Positions 1-8,531 of a stretch of DNA of 64,000 bases are shown one piece after another. Position numbers and translations under genes: made by a program. Position 1 is the first letter of the stretch. Each line of letters opens with the position of its first letter. The stretch spans positions 1 through 64,000 of the forward strand of contig JAGXKI010000001.1 of the NCBI GenBank assembly GCA_018335295.1. Direction: 5' to 3'. The stretch comes from a bacterium. Lineage in GTDB: Bacteria > Acidobacteriota > Aminicenantia > Aminicenantales > Aminicenantaceae. The notes below the pieces were generated by a model that saw only the letters and a list, made by a program, of their open reading frames with translations, ran no database searches and was not told the DNA's origin.

Positions 1-116
1 AGGGTATCTCTGAGGTAAAGTTTGACAGAATCTGAGGAGTTTCCCGGATTTGAAGAAGGCATATTGGGATTTATTGTCTTTTTATTTTGTCTGGGTTGTT
101 TATTTTTAAACGGCAT
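1..116 (-). CDS. RNA polymerase sigma-70 family factor, N-terminal fragment
   Basis: Reading from an ATG at 116 off the left edge gives 38 residues: a basic, polar N-terminus followed by DSVKLYLRDT, which resembles sigma-70 region 1.2 (D-P/S-V-x-x-Y-L-R/K-E/D). A strong ribosome binding site (AAGGGGAGAT) lies just before the ATG. The short lead before region 1.2 suggests an RpoD/RpoS-like factor without a long region 1.1. It is separated from the upstream M14-S9 operon by a terminator (262-294) and has its own promoter-like elements and a 10-bp inverted repeat in the leader. Only the first residues are visible, so primary versus alternative sigma factor cannot be decided. Confidence 0.6.
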   Translation of the reverse strand, partial: MPFKNKQPRQNKKTINPNMPSSNPGNSSDSVKLYLRDT

Positions 117-147
117 TTTTATCTCCCCTTTATATAGTTCATTAATA

Positions 148-173
148 AAACGAAATTAAAGTCAATTTCGTTT
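148..173. repeat. 10-bp inverted repeat in sigma factor leader
   Basis: AAACGAAATT and AATTTCGTTT form a perfect inverted repeat with a 6-base spacer, centred about 45 bases upstream of the sigma factor ATG. It could be an operator or an mRNA hairpin. It matches no operator I can name (not CIRCE, not a LexA box). Confidence 0.5.
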
Positions 174-196
174 CAATGAAGCTTCAATCTTTATAT

Positions 197-225
197 AATC
201 TATAATAATAATAGCTTTTTGTAAA
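197..225 (-). promoter_or_regulatory. putative sigma-70 promoter for the sigma factor gene
   Basis: On the minus strand TTTACA (225-220), a 17-base spacer and TAGATT (202-197), inside a very A+T-rich stretch that also offers TATAGA and TATATA as alternative -10 boxes. It would give a leader of roughly 75 bases that contains the inverted repeat at 148-173. Confidence 0.35.
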
Positions 226-261
226 GGATTTTTTAAAATTTTTTATTTACCGGATAATGAA

Positions 262-294
262 TAAAAAAGTCCTTCTTCTATAACCAAAAAGGAC
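262..294 (-). terminator. intrinsic terminator of the M14-S9 operon
   Basis: In minus-strand RNA a 9-bp stem with one G.U pair (294-286 with 277-269) and an 8-base loop is followed at once by six U residues (268-263). It lies about 140 bases beyond the S9 peptidase stop and before the sigma factor promoter. Confidence 0.65.
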
Positions 295-397
295 CTTCAA
301 TTCTCTTTGAGTGGAGAGGACTCTCTTTTTCTGCATAGGGGAGGAGGAGAGTGGGTGGATTGAAGGGGGCGTTTAGAAAGCCTCAAGATTGGGAAGG

Positions 398-420
398 GAG
401 GGACCGCTCAGCGGTCCCTC
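398..420. terminator. perfect GC-rich hairpin after the S9 peptidase stop
   Basis: GAGGGACCGC and GCGGTCCCTC form a perfect 10-bp stem with a TCA loop, starting 10 bases beyond the S9 peptidase stop codon. No U-tract follows on either strand, so it may protect the 3' end of the mRNA or terminate weakly; the classical terminator is further on at 262-294. Confidence 0.5.
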
Positions 421-430
421 CATACAAATG

Positions 431-2950
431 TTATTCCGTCTTTTCCTTTTTCACATAAGTATCAAACCAGTCCAGCCACCGAGCCCACAGATCCATGTAG
501 GTTTCTTTGCATCGGGGGCCATGGGATTCAAAGGGATAAATGTAGAGAACAGCTCTCTTCCCCAGTCCTGTTAAGGCATGCATAAAACGTTCGGATTGAA
601 TCAGAAAAGTTCCTGAGTTGTCGTCACAGGCGCCATGATACATGAGAAGGGGAGTTTCCACGTGGTCGGCTTCGAAAAAAGGAGACATTTCCAGGTAGAT
701 ATCCTGAGCTTCCCATATAAACCGACGTTCTCTTTGAAAAGTCAAAGGAGTTAAAGTTCGGTTGTAAGCTCCATCACCAGCAATGCCCGCCTGGAAAAAA
801 GGTGAATGAGCTAGAATATTGGCGGTGGCAAAGGCGCCGTAGCTGTGCCCTCCATGTCCCAGACGATCTACATCTACGTATCCCATGTTATCTACCTTCC
901 TTATAGCCGCATACATGGAGTCAACCAGATGAGCGATGTAGTGGTTGTTGTATTTATTTTCTTCTCCTACTATCGGAATATCGGGGACCACCACCGCATA
1001 TCCTTGGGAAAGCCAGAGTTCAGAAGCATTGCGAAAGCTTGTATGAGGAAATTCATTGAGGTTGTGTCGACGAATGGCGGTTTTTTTATAGTCTTCGAAA
1101 GATTGATATTCACGGGGATAAGTCCAGAAAATGGCGGGCACTCGGGTCCCTTTTTTGTAGTCATTAGGAAGGGAAATGCGGCCGTGCGCAGTCAGTCCAT
1201 CTCTTCGTGTGAATTTAAAATCCACTCTTTGGCAGTCAGCGAATTCAGGAAAAGGATTTTTGTTTTCAGTCAACTGGGTCAAAGAACCTTGTTGAGTCCA
1301 AAGATAGGAATCTGGGAATTCGGTTTTGGATTCGCGGCTGATGATCATCCGGTTCATATCTCTGTCCAGAGGAACCAGGGGCCTCTCATACATTTCCGAT
1401 GAGCTTTCGAATACGCGTTCCTTTTTCCCGGTTTTTATGGAAATTTTGTCCACAAAAGGTTGATGTTTGAAATTTTCTTTGTAACCTCTCCCCTGAAGAT
1501 AAGCTGAATTTCCATCGCTGGAAAGAAGGACATATTCAGTCCCGTTGGGGGTTTGCTGGGTTATTATATCTCCCGGTCGTTTCAGCGGGTCATCGGGGTC
1601 AATATCTTTGACCAGTACATATTTTTTAGGCTTTTTCTTGCGGAGATCATAACAGAGAATATCCTGTTTTCCTTTATGATGGCTGGTAAGAAAGGCATAC
1701 TCTCCGTCGCGCGAGAAACTCACATCGCTCAGGCGGTCTTCACTGGAAAACAGGGTTTGAGCTTTTTCCATATCAAAAGGAGGTTCCAGAAACATAAGTC
1801 GGTCTTTTCTTGAATTATTGTCTTCTTCGGGGTTTTTGTTTTCCTTTTTCTTTTCTTTCCACAGAAAATACAATCCCTTTCCATCGGGGCTCCAGGAAAC
1901 TTCCCGGGGGAGATCTTCTAGAGGACTGTCTTCGTTTCGAACTCGGGTCTCACGGAGAGGAACTTTTCGCACTGTAGAGAGAACCTTTCCTTCCCTATCC
2001 ATTACTTGGAGTTCCCGTGGAAAAGCTCTATACCCCACTATATAAGAAAAAGGTTTGACCATTTTTTCGGCTAGGATATATTTTCCGTCCGGGCTCAGGG
2101 AGATATTCATATACATGGCTGGAGATCCGAGTTTACGCGGAGATTTCCCTGGAGAAAGAAGAGCTAATTGAGACGTAGTGTAATATTCTAATAGTTTCTT
2201 GTCGTGAGGGGTCCGAAGGAGAAAAGGGTAAGTCCGGGTAGGAGTGGCTTCTTCACGGGTATGTCGGATGATGGGAGTGCTGGGCACAGGATCTTTTTTA
2301 GGTTCCTCTCCTCTCTCCGGTGGCACCAAGAAGGTGAGGACAGAGCCTTCCGGAGTCCATTGGAGCATGGAGGAAGGTTCAACGGCGCTCCGCCACCACC
2401 GTCGGGTTCCACTCAGGGTAGCCATAACGTAAGCATCATCCAATAGCTTTGCTTTTCCTGTGGCCACATCAGCTATCCATACCTGGGTTCCTTCTTGGAG
2501 ATGAGCAAGAAAAGCAATCTTTTTTCCTTTCGGAGACCAGGTCATATCACTGATGAAAATATTTTCAGGAAGGTCCACCATCCAACTCTTTCTCTTTTCT
2601 AGAGAGTAAATTTTGAGATCTTTGATTCCCGAAGTGGACAACCCCCATTCCCGGTTAACTTTCGGACAAAATTCCAGCATGGCCAATCGATAGGTCTTTT
2701 GAGCCATCAATTCCAGGGAAGAGAATTCTCGACGGATGGGAATCATGAAATGCTCCCCGTCTGGGCTGAGACCGTTCAGAGTATCGTAATGGGTATTTCG
2801 GTTGAGAAAATCCTGGATCGTTTCGTTGGGGAGAAGGTAGGATTCTTTGAACTGTTGAGTTTCATCCGCAAACGTCCCGGTACAAAGAAACAATACCAGA
2901 ATTCCACAAATGAAGCCCAATCCTTGGGGTTCTTTAAAGAATTTTTTCAT
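431..2950 (-). CDS. exported S9 prolyl oligopeptidase-type peptidase (glutamyl endopeptidase-like)
   Basis: 839 residues. An N-terminal signal peptide (hydrophobic stretch about 12-27) is followed by a beta-propeller region with SPDGK-type blades and a C-terminal alpha/beta-hydrolase domain from about residue 600. The nucleophile is Ser703 in GGHSYGAF, the acid Asp776 in HGACDD and the base His810 in FESHG, all in the expected order. The nucleophile elbow and the HG..D..SGTF context are closest to the S9D glutamyl endopeptidase group (chloroplast CGEP relatives), so cleavage after acidic residues is possible but not provable here. RBS GGAGG precedes the ATG. It follows the M14 peptidase by 30 bases and is probably co-transcribed with it. 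Likely periplasmic or secreted, digesting proteins or oligopeptides. Confidence 0.88.
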   Translation of the reverse strand: MKKFFKEPQGLGFICGILVLFLCTGTFADETQQFKESYLLPNETIQDFLNRNTHYDTLNGLSPDGEHFMIPIRREFSSLELMAQKTYRLAMLEFCPKVNREWGLSTSGIKDLKIYSLEKRKSWMVDLPENIFISDMTWSPKGKKIAFLAHLQEGTQVWIADVATGKAKLLDDAYVMATLSGTRRWWRSAVEPSSMLQWTPEGSVLTFLVPPERGEEPKKDPVPSTPIIRHTREEATPTRTYPFLLRTPHDKKLLEYYTTSQLALLSPGKSPRKLGSPAMYMNISLSPDGKYILAEKMVKPFSYIVGYRAFPRELQVMDREGKVLSTVRKVPLRETRVRNEDSPLEDLPREVSWSPDGKGLYFLWKEKKKENKNPEEDNNSRKDRLMFLEPPFDMEKAQTLFSSEDRLSDVSFSRDGEYAFLTSHHKGKQDILCYDLRKKKPKKYVLVKDIDPDDPLKRPGDIITQQTPNGTEYVLLSSDGNSAYLQGRGYKENFKHQPFVDKISIKTGKKERVFESSSEMYERPLVPLDRDMNRMIISRESKTEFPDSYLWTQQGSLTQLTENKNPFPEFADCQRVDFKFTRRDGLTAHGRISLPNDYKKGTRVPAIFWTYPREYQSFEDYKKTAIRRHNLNEFPHTSFRNASELWLSQGYAVVVPDIPIVGEENKYNNHYIAHLVDSMYAAIRKVDNMGYVDVDRLGHGGHSYGAFATANILAHSPFFQAGIAGDGAYNRTLTPLTFQRERRFIWEAQDIYLEMSPFFEADHVETPLLMYHGACDDNSGTFLIQSERFMHALTGLGKRAVLYIYPFESHGPRCKETYMDLWARWLDWFDTYVKKEKTE

Positions 2951-2980
2951 TCATGCCTCCTTTTAAAGGCTTAAAAGTGA

Positions 2981-5743
2981 TTAAAAATCTATAGAATGAA
3001 GGACTCCACAGTAGATCCCGTTAAAGAGAAATTTGAAAGTTCCATGAGGCTGTGCTCTAAAAGTGATTTCTGGACCGAAAGCAAACAGTTTCCCCTCTCC
3101 CAGGTGGGCCTCAAACACGGACACTCTGCCTTCCAGGAGCTGCTGTCCTCGAGCCCAACCACTCTTAAGGGTTTTTTCACTGTCAAACCAGGAAACAGGT
3201 TGAACTTCTTGGAAGGAAGCCTCAGGAAGGAGCCTGAAGACCGGACTCCGGTCAAAATAAACATTGACTTTTTCAGGCATTCCATAGGCCACAGGTAAGG
3301 TGTTATTTACTTTTACTTCCATGATTGAGCCAGGGATAAAGAATTTTTCTCTGGAGAAGGGTTTGAGTTTTCCTTGGGGAGTTTTTTCAGCCAGAGCATT
3401 TTCCACAGGGAGATCCAGGTGATAGGCTAGTTGGGTGGCATTGCCTATAGTTAAGATAGTCCCTCCATTTTTAAGGAATTGGCGGAGCTGGGGAATGGTT
3501 TTCTCTGCAGTGACTTCTCCGAGTCGATCCTGGTATTTGGCAGGGATTTCTTGGGGCTCTGGCATGGACTGCCTGCGGGAACGCCGAGATTCTTGGGAGA
3601 CCCGAGGAATAGAGCCGTCCGGAAAGACCAGGACATCAAATTTTTTGTTCAGGTTTCCGGCATCAAGGGTAGGTGGATAAACCACTTCATAATCAAAATC
3701 ATACTCATCGAACATCCATCGGATCCAACCCGAAGACATGGATCCCCCATACTCATCCCAGAGACCGATGTGAACAGGTTCCAATTTGTAAGCAGAGCCC
3801 TGAAGTTTTCTATGGGTGCCGGTAAAATTGAGTCCGGTTTCCCGAGCGATCTTCTCCAGCCGAGAGACAGTAGAAGATTGGGCAGGGATATAAATAGTGC
3901 CTTCAGGATAGGATTGGTCTTGGAGGACAAGCGGATTTTTCAGCCAGAAGACTTCTTCACCTTTTTTCAGAAGATGGTTTAGGGCCGTAAAAGAATCATT
4001 GGCTTGATGGCTAAGAAGAAATCCGGGAGCATCCGGATTGATAACTTTTCCCGAGGGAGGAGTTATCAAGCCCTGGATTTCTTTAAAGGGACCCTCAAAT
4101 CCTTCCAGGATGCGGTCAAATTCCACCCCCATCTGGAAAGCTAATGTGTAACCGGCGCTGTCGTAAGGAGTGCCTGCTTCCTCCGGGTAAAATTGAGGTT
4201 CCATCATATCCAAAATATGAGGACGAAAAGCTTGATCGCATTGGATGATCAAGGATCCTTGAGGATAGGATTTTTCCTGCACTTCAAAGGATTGAACAGC
4301 CCGGTGCACGGTGATGCCGTTTTTGATGAGAGTATTGGCAAATTTACAAGCTGTGAGGAAATCCGGTTGATCAGAAGGAAGAATATAACCTCGAGGATCC
4401 CTATAATCCGGATGATGGAGTACCTTATCATAATATTTGGGAGGATATCCTCGAGACCGTCCAGAGCCTTCTTTTTTGGCTTCATCTTTTTGGATAGCTG
4501 TTTTTACAGCTTCAATTCGTCTGGGGTTGAGAGTCCAGTGATCCTTTCTTCCTCTCTGGATGGAATTTTTTCCCATCCGGTAAATATTGAACAGAAAATC
4601 TTCCTTCAATTTAGAAGCTGTATCCAGGATAGCTCGGTCTGCAGTAATAGAGTATTCAATCGTCTGTCTGAAGTGCCATTTTTGAGGGGCAATAGGATAA
4701 GGATAATCTCCGTCAGAAAGTAGCTTTTCAGGACGGAAAGGAATTTTCATGGGGTTAGGATGTCCGATTATTTCCGTCAAAATACCGATCATGTTATGAA
4801 AGTAAGGGGTGCCGCGAAGGCAGCCGTTCCACCACGTTTGGTACCAAGCCCCTTCTCTCATGGTGGATCCGGGTTTTCCTTCAGCTACAAAACGGCTGTG
4901 CATGGCATTTCCTACGGTGGTTATGCCTAAAACCAGAAGAGGATCCAGGTTGAAGCTGTGAGGGTCTCGGAAGGGAGGGGCGAACAGCACGCACCCGGAA
5001 GGACCTGTTTGGTGTTGGTTGTAGACAATTTGAGGAAACCATTCCCGGTACAATATATTGTTAATGGCTTTGGTTTCGTTTTGGGTGACCATGTAAAAGT
5101 CCCGATTGTTATCATGCCCTACATATTTTTGATAAAGGCGGGGAAGCCATCGAGTGGATCGTTCCTTAGGGTCATCTTTCCTCATGTACCAGTTGCCTAT
5201 AAGTTCCATGCCATCCGGGTTGGTGATTAAGGTGAGGAGGATGACATTATCCAGAATCCGCTGGGTTTCGGGATCCTCTCGGCTGACCATTTGGTAGACA
5301 AGTTCCAGTTCCTGTTGGGCTCCGGCTACTTCTGTGGCATGCAGTCCTCCGTCGATCCATACCACCGCTTTTCCCTCCTCAGCAAGAGCTCTGGCTTTCT
5401 CATCTGTTAAACCTTTGGCTAAGGCTAATTTCTGGGAAATTTCCTTGTACCGGCTCAATTTTTGGTGGTTTTCAGGAGAAGTGATAATAGCCATAATCAT
5501 GGTCCGTCCTTCTTCGGTCTTCCCGATTTTTTTCAGGACCAGGCGGTCAGATTCCTGGGATAGTTTCTTCCAGTATTCTGTCAATTGAGAGTAGGTAGCC
5601 AGCCAGTAATCGTCTCCGATTTTATGGCCGAATTGTTCCATAGGGGTAGTGATATTATCTTTCCCTGTAACAGGACTGAATAAGAGAAAAATAGAGAAGA
5701 TTCCTATTAAAAGGAGTCTAAAAAGAGGGATTCTTTGTTTCAT
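2981..5743 (-). CDS. exported M14 family zinc carboxypeptidase-like protein
   Basis: About 920 residues with a signal peptide at the N-terminus (basic MKQR then a hydrophobic stretch). The peptidase domain covers roughly residues 30-370. Zinc ligands are expected at His135 and Glu138 (GGLHATEVAG), a later His in YNQHQTGPSG is the likely third ligand, and the catalytic Glu is probably in GILTEI. NPDG follows the zinc motif as in other M14 members. The long C-terminal half resembles the class I glutamine amidotransferase-like or accessory region of large bacterial M14 proteins; its role is unknown. The ATG at 5743 is chosen because GGAGGA lies 5 bases upstream; a TTG four codons earlier overlaps that RBS. 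First gene of a two-gene operon with the S9 peptidase. Confidence 0.85.
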   Translation of the reverse strand: MKQRIPLFRLLLIGIFSIFLLFSPVTGKDNITTPMEQFGHKIGDDYWLATYSQLTEYWKKLSQESDRLVLKKIGKTEEGRTMIMAIITSPENHQKLSRYKEISQKLALAKGLTDEKARALAEEGKAVVWIDGGLHATEVAGAQQELELVYQMVSREDPETQRILDNVILLTLITNPDGMELIGNWYMRKDDPKERSTRWLPRLYQKYVGHDNNRDFYMVTQNETKAINNILYREWFPQIVYNQHQTGPSGCVLFAPPFRDPHSFNLDPLLVLGITTVGNAMHSRFVAEGKPGSTMREGAWYQTWWNGCLRGTPYFHNMIGILTEIIGHPNPMKIPFRPEKLLSDGDYPYPIAPQKWHFRQTIEYSITADRAILDTASKLKEDFLFNIYRMGKNSIQRGRKDHWTLNPRRIEAVKTAIQKDEAKKEGSGRSRGYPPKYYDKVLHHPDYRDPRGYILPSDQPDFLTACKFANTLIKNGITVHRAVQSFEVQEKSYPQGSLIIQCDQAFRPHILDMMEPQFYPEEAGTPYDSAGYTLAFQMGVEFDRILEGFEGPFKEIQGLITPPSGKVINPDAPGFLLSHQANDSFTALNHLLKKGEEVFWLKNPLVLQDQSYPEGTIYIPAQSSTVSRLEKIARETGLNFTGTHRKLQGSAYKLEPVHIGLWDEYGGSMSSGWIRWMFDEYDFDYEVVYPPTLDAGNLNKKFDVLVFPDGSIPRVSQESRRSRRQSMPEPQEIPAKYQDRLGEVTAEKTIPQLRQFLKNGGTILTIGNATQLAYHLDLPVENALAEKTPQGKLKPFSREKFFIPGSIMEVKVNNTLPVAYGMPEKVNVYFDRSPVFRLLPEASFQEVQPVSWFDSEKTLKSGWARGQQLLEGRVSVFEAHLGEGKLFAFGPEITFRAQPHGTFKFLFNGIYCGVLHSIDF

Positions 5744-5792
5744 GGGTTCCTCCAATTCATAAGAAAGAGTGGAAATTACATATCAACGGCTG

Positions 5793-5822
5793 TTTATACC
5801 ACACCCTGTTCAGAATGGTCAA
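5793..5822 (-). promoter_or_regulatory. sigma-70 promoter of the M14-S9 peptidase operon
   Basis: Minus strand TTGACC (5822-5817), 18-base spacer, TATAAA (5798-5793) preceded by an extended -10 TGG. Predicted start near 5786, about 43 bases upstream of the M14 ATG. Confidence 0.6.
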
Positions 5823-5962
5823 TTGTCAATATACAAAATTTTAGGTTCATCTTTCCCTAAAGGAACCGAGGTAAGGGGAAAAAGAGAGAAATTCTTGACT
5901 CTTCATGGGCGGTTTAGTAAAAGGAAGACGAGTTTAATAATATTTTTTGAAGGAGGAAATCA

Positions 5963-6313
5963 ATGGCAGAGATGAATCAAGCTCAGGAAAGAACTTGGGG
6001 CATGGTGGCTCATCTAGCTGCATTGGTCGGTTTTATCATCCCTCTGGGCAACGTGATTGGTCCTTTGATTGTTTGGATGGTGAAAAAAGATGAGTCCTCA
6101 TTTGTAGATGAACAGGGAAAGGAATCACTTAATTTCCAGATTTCGGTCTCTATCTATGCCATCGTCGCAGCTTTGCTGATCATTGTGGTTATTGGAATTG
6201 TTCTTCTGATAGGCCTGGCTTTACTGGATTTGGTACTGGTGGTGATTGCAGCGGTCAAGACCAACAACGGAGAAAAATTTCGGTATCCCTTGTGCATAAG
6301 ATTTATCCATTGA
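5963..6313 (+). CDS. DUF4870 family small membrane protein
   Basis: 116 residues. It begins with the family signature ERTWGMVAHLAAL, then GNVIGPLIVWMVKKD, and ends with RYPLCIRFI, so it spans the complete DUF4870 (Tic20-like) domain. Three to four hydrophobic segments indicate an inner-membrane protein. The function of this family is not known. GGAGG lies 7 bases before the ATG. A weak TTGACT at 5895 could mark a promoter, but no convincing -10 follows. Downstream, the LpxR gene starts 66 bases later on the same strand. Confidence 0.85.
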   Translation: MAEMNQAQERTWGMVAHLAALVGFIIPLGNVIGPLIVWMVKKDESSFVDEQGKESLNFQISVSIYAIVAALLIIVVIGIVLLIGLALLDLVLVVIAAVKTNNGEKFRYPLCIRFIH

Positions 6314-6379
6314 TAGGGGATTTTAGGTGTATTTCAGGTTGGGATTTCTGAAATAAGGTTTTTTTCAAGTATTGGAAAA

Positions 6380-7393
6380 GTGTTGAATTTATCCCTTAAT
6401 GGAAAGCTGAAACTTGTTTTCGTCTTTATCCTGATAGGGGGACTCTTTCAATTTTCTTTTTCTTCACCGGTGAAAGAATCTTTTAAGGGGATGTTCAGTT
6501 TTTATATGGAAAATGATTTTTTTGCCGGGACCGACCGTTGTTTTACCGGAGCCTTCAAGACGGGATGGATGAGAAAAATTAAAGATATTCAGAAGAGCTG
6601 GTTATGGAAAAAAATTCCTTTTAAAGATGAGCCCGGCTACCAACATTACTTCGCTTTATCAGCAGGGATAAATGTATACACTCCCGGGAATATACGCCGG
6701 AGCGATTTGATCGAAGATGACCGGCCTTACGCTGGATTTCTTCATGGAGGTTTGAGCTTCCTGAGTATCAGTCGAACTCACAGGGAAAATCTTGAGCTTG
6801 TCGTGGGGATAGTAGGTCCTCACTCTTATGCCCAAGAGCTGCAAAAATTTGTTCATTCGGTGGAATTCATCAATGGGTTCCACCCTAAAGGATGGAACCA
6901 TCAGCTCAAAGATGAGATAACAGTGTCTTTGGTTTATGAAAATCAATGGAAACTTCGGAAAAGTTCAGGGCGGGGATTTGGATTTGAAGTTATCCCTCAT
7001 CTAGGAGGGGGGTTAGGGACTGCCTATACCTATTTGAGCTCGGGGCTGCAGGTGAGAGGGGGCTGGAATCTCCCAGATGATTTTGGAGTCCCTTTGCTTC
7101 GCCCGGGCGGAGACCGTAGCCTGGGATTTCGATGTCCCGGAAATGCAGGGATTCATTTGTTCGCTGCTGTAGATGGAAAAGCTGTGTTGAGAACGATATT
7201 CTTGGATGGAAATACCTTTCAGGAAAGTCACAGAGTGGATAAGAATATTTTTACGGCTGATTTTCACTTGGGGACTCGTTTAAGGATGGGAGGTTTTAAC
7301 TTCAGCTATGAATACATACTATGGACCAAACGTTTCAAAACAGAAGATAGAAAACATCTTTTTGGGGTCTTGAGTCTCTCTTATTCCTTTTGA
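6380..7393 (+). CDS. lpxR: LpxR-type outer-membrane lipid A deacylase
   Basis: 337 residues with a signal peptide (hydrophobic 11-25). Family signatures: MENDFFAGTDR with Asn45-Asp46, DDRPYAG near 113, GPHSYAQ with His148, and HPKGWNHQL near 170. In Salmonella LpxR the equivalent Asn-Asp, His and following residues form the active site that removes the 3' acyloxyacyl chain of lipid A in the outer leaflet. The alternating pattern and the C-terminal YSF fit a 12-strand barrel. The GTG at 6380 is the earliest usable start; only a weak GGAAAAG lies upstream, so the start is uncertain. Implies that the host makes lipid A. Converges with the MsrB-MsrA gene. Confidence 0.8.
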   Translation: MLNLSLNGKLKLVFVFILIGGLFQFSFSSPVKESFKGMFSFYMENDFFAGTDRCFTGAFKTGWMRKIKDIQKSWLWKKIPFKDEPGYQHYFALSAGINVYTPGNIRRSDLIEDDRPYAGFLHGGLSFLSISRTHRENLELVVGIVGPHSYAQELQKFVHSVEFINGFHPKGWNHQLKDEITVSLVYENQWKLRKSSGRGFGFEVIPHLGGGLGTAYTYLSSGLQVRGGWNLPDDFGVPLLRPGGDRSLGFRCPGNAGIHLFAAVDGKAVLRTIFLDGNTFQESHRVDKNIFTADFHLGTRLRMGGFNFSYEYILWTKRFKTEDRKHLFGVLSLSYSF

Positions 7394-7438
7394 GTCAAGA
7401 ACTTACTTGGATTATTCCCGTTTTATGAATACTTCAGG

Positions 7439-8458
7439 CTAATTTTTTCTCTTTTCCAGGTAATTCTGATGATAGTCCTCGGCTTTATAAAATTTAGAGG
7501 CGGGAACAATCCGGGTAGCGATGGGTTTGTTGAACCGGTCCGATTGATTCAATCTAGCGATCATTTCCTGAGCTGCTTCTTTTTGTTCCTGGGTGTGGTA
7601 AAAAATGGTCGAGCGATACTGGGTTCCTCTATCCGGCCCCTGCCGGTTGATCTGGGTGGGGTCATGAATTCGGAAAAAATACTCCAATAATTCTTTATAG
7701 GTAATTTGAGATGGATCGTAGATGATGTGAACGGCTTCCGCATGGCCTGTATTGCCTGTGCAAACTTGAGCATAGGTTGGTTTTTTAACCTCACCCCCGG
7801 TGTAACCGACGGTGGTGGAGAGAACTCCCTTGAGTTGGCTGAATTTGTATTCCACTCCCCAGAAACAACCTCCGGCAAAAGTGGCCTTTTTGGATGAACT
7901 TTTATGGGATAAACTTTTCGATTGTGTGGATTCCTCAGGTGGGTAGCTCTGATTGTCCGGCTTAAAATCAAGAGAAATAGAGTTGATGCAGTAATGTTTG
8001 TGTGTGGGAGGGGGACCATCGGAGAAAACATGACCCAGATGAGCTCCGCAGACCGCACATCTTACCTCGGATCTTTTCATAAGCAAAGAATAATCATCTT
8101 TGTATTGAATGTATTTTTTATCAACGGGGCGGGTAAAGCTGGGCCACCCGGATCCGTGGTCGTATTTGTTTTCAGAACTGAAAAGAGGAGTGCCGCATCC
8201 TGCACAGTGATAAATTCCTTTTTCATAATGGTCGTTGTATTCTCCTGTAAAGGGCTTTTCTGTGGCTCCTTTTCGCATCACCCTGTACTGTTCAGGAGTG
8301 AGGATTCTTTTCCATTCTTTATCCGTTTTGATAACTTTTTTAACCATATTTTTTTCTCCATCTCTGGATTCGGGAGCTTTTTGGGAAGGGGTGGAATTTC
8401 CCGTGCACGCGGCCACAAAAATTCCTAAAAAAAGAATTATATTTATTCTTTTTAACAT
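7439..8458 (-). CDS. bifunctional MsrB-MsrA methionine sulfoxide reductase, lipoprotein
   Basis: 339 residues. Signal peptide with lipobox VAAC (Cys18). The MsrB domain (about 45-167) has zinc cysteines 85, 88, 134 and 137 and catalytic Cys157 in HYCINS, reducing methionine-R-sulfoxide. After a Ser/Lys-rich linker the MsrA domain (about 190-339) has GGCFWG with catalytic Cys198, reducing the S form. The order B then A is the less common of the two fusions. The lipobox puts it on the periplasmic face, where it would repair exported proteins and need an electron donor that is not encoded nearby. Last gene of a six-gene minus-strand run; 73 bases separate it from the serine hydrolase. Confidence 0.9.
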   Translation of the reverse strand: MLKRINIILFLGIFVAACTGNSTPSQKAPESRDGEKNMVKKVIKTDKEWKRILTPEQYRVMRKGATEKPFTGEYNDHYEKGIYHCAGCGTPLFSSENKYDHGSGWPSFTRPVDKKYIQYKDDYSLLMKRSEVRCAVCGAHLGHVFSDGPPPTHKHYCINSISLDFKPDNQSYPPEESTQSKSLSHKSSSKKATFAGGCFWGVEYKFSQLKGVLSTTVGYTGGEVKKPTYAQVCTGNTGHAEAVHIIYDPSQITYKELLEYFFRIHDPTQINRQGPDRGTQYRSTIFYHTQEQKEAAQEMIARLNQSDRFNKPIATRIVPASKFYKAEDYHQNYLEKRKN

Positions 8459-8531
8459 AGGAGAGAGCCTCCTCTTTCTCTAATATTCCTATAAGAATTA
8501 TAATATAAACAATCAGAAAAAGAAAGGACTT

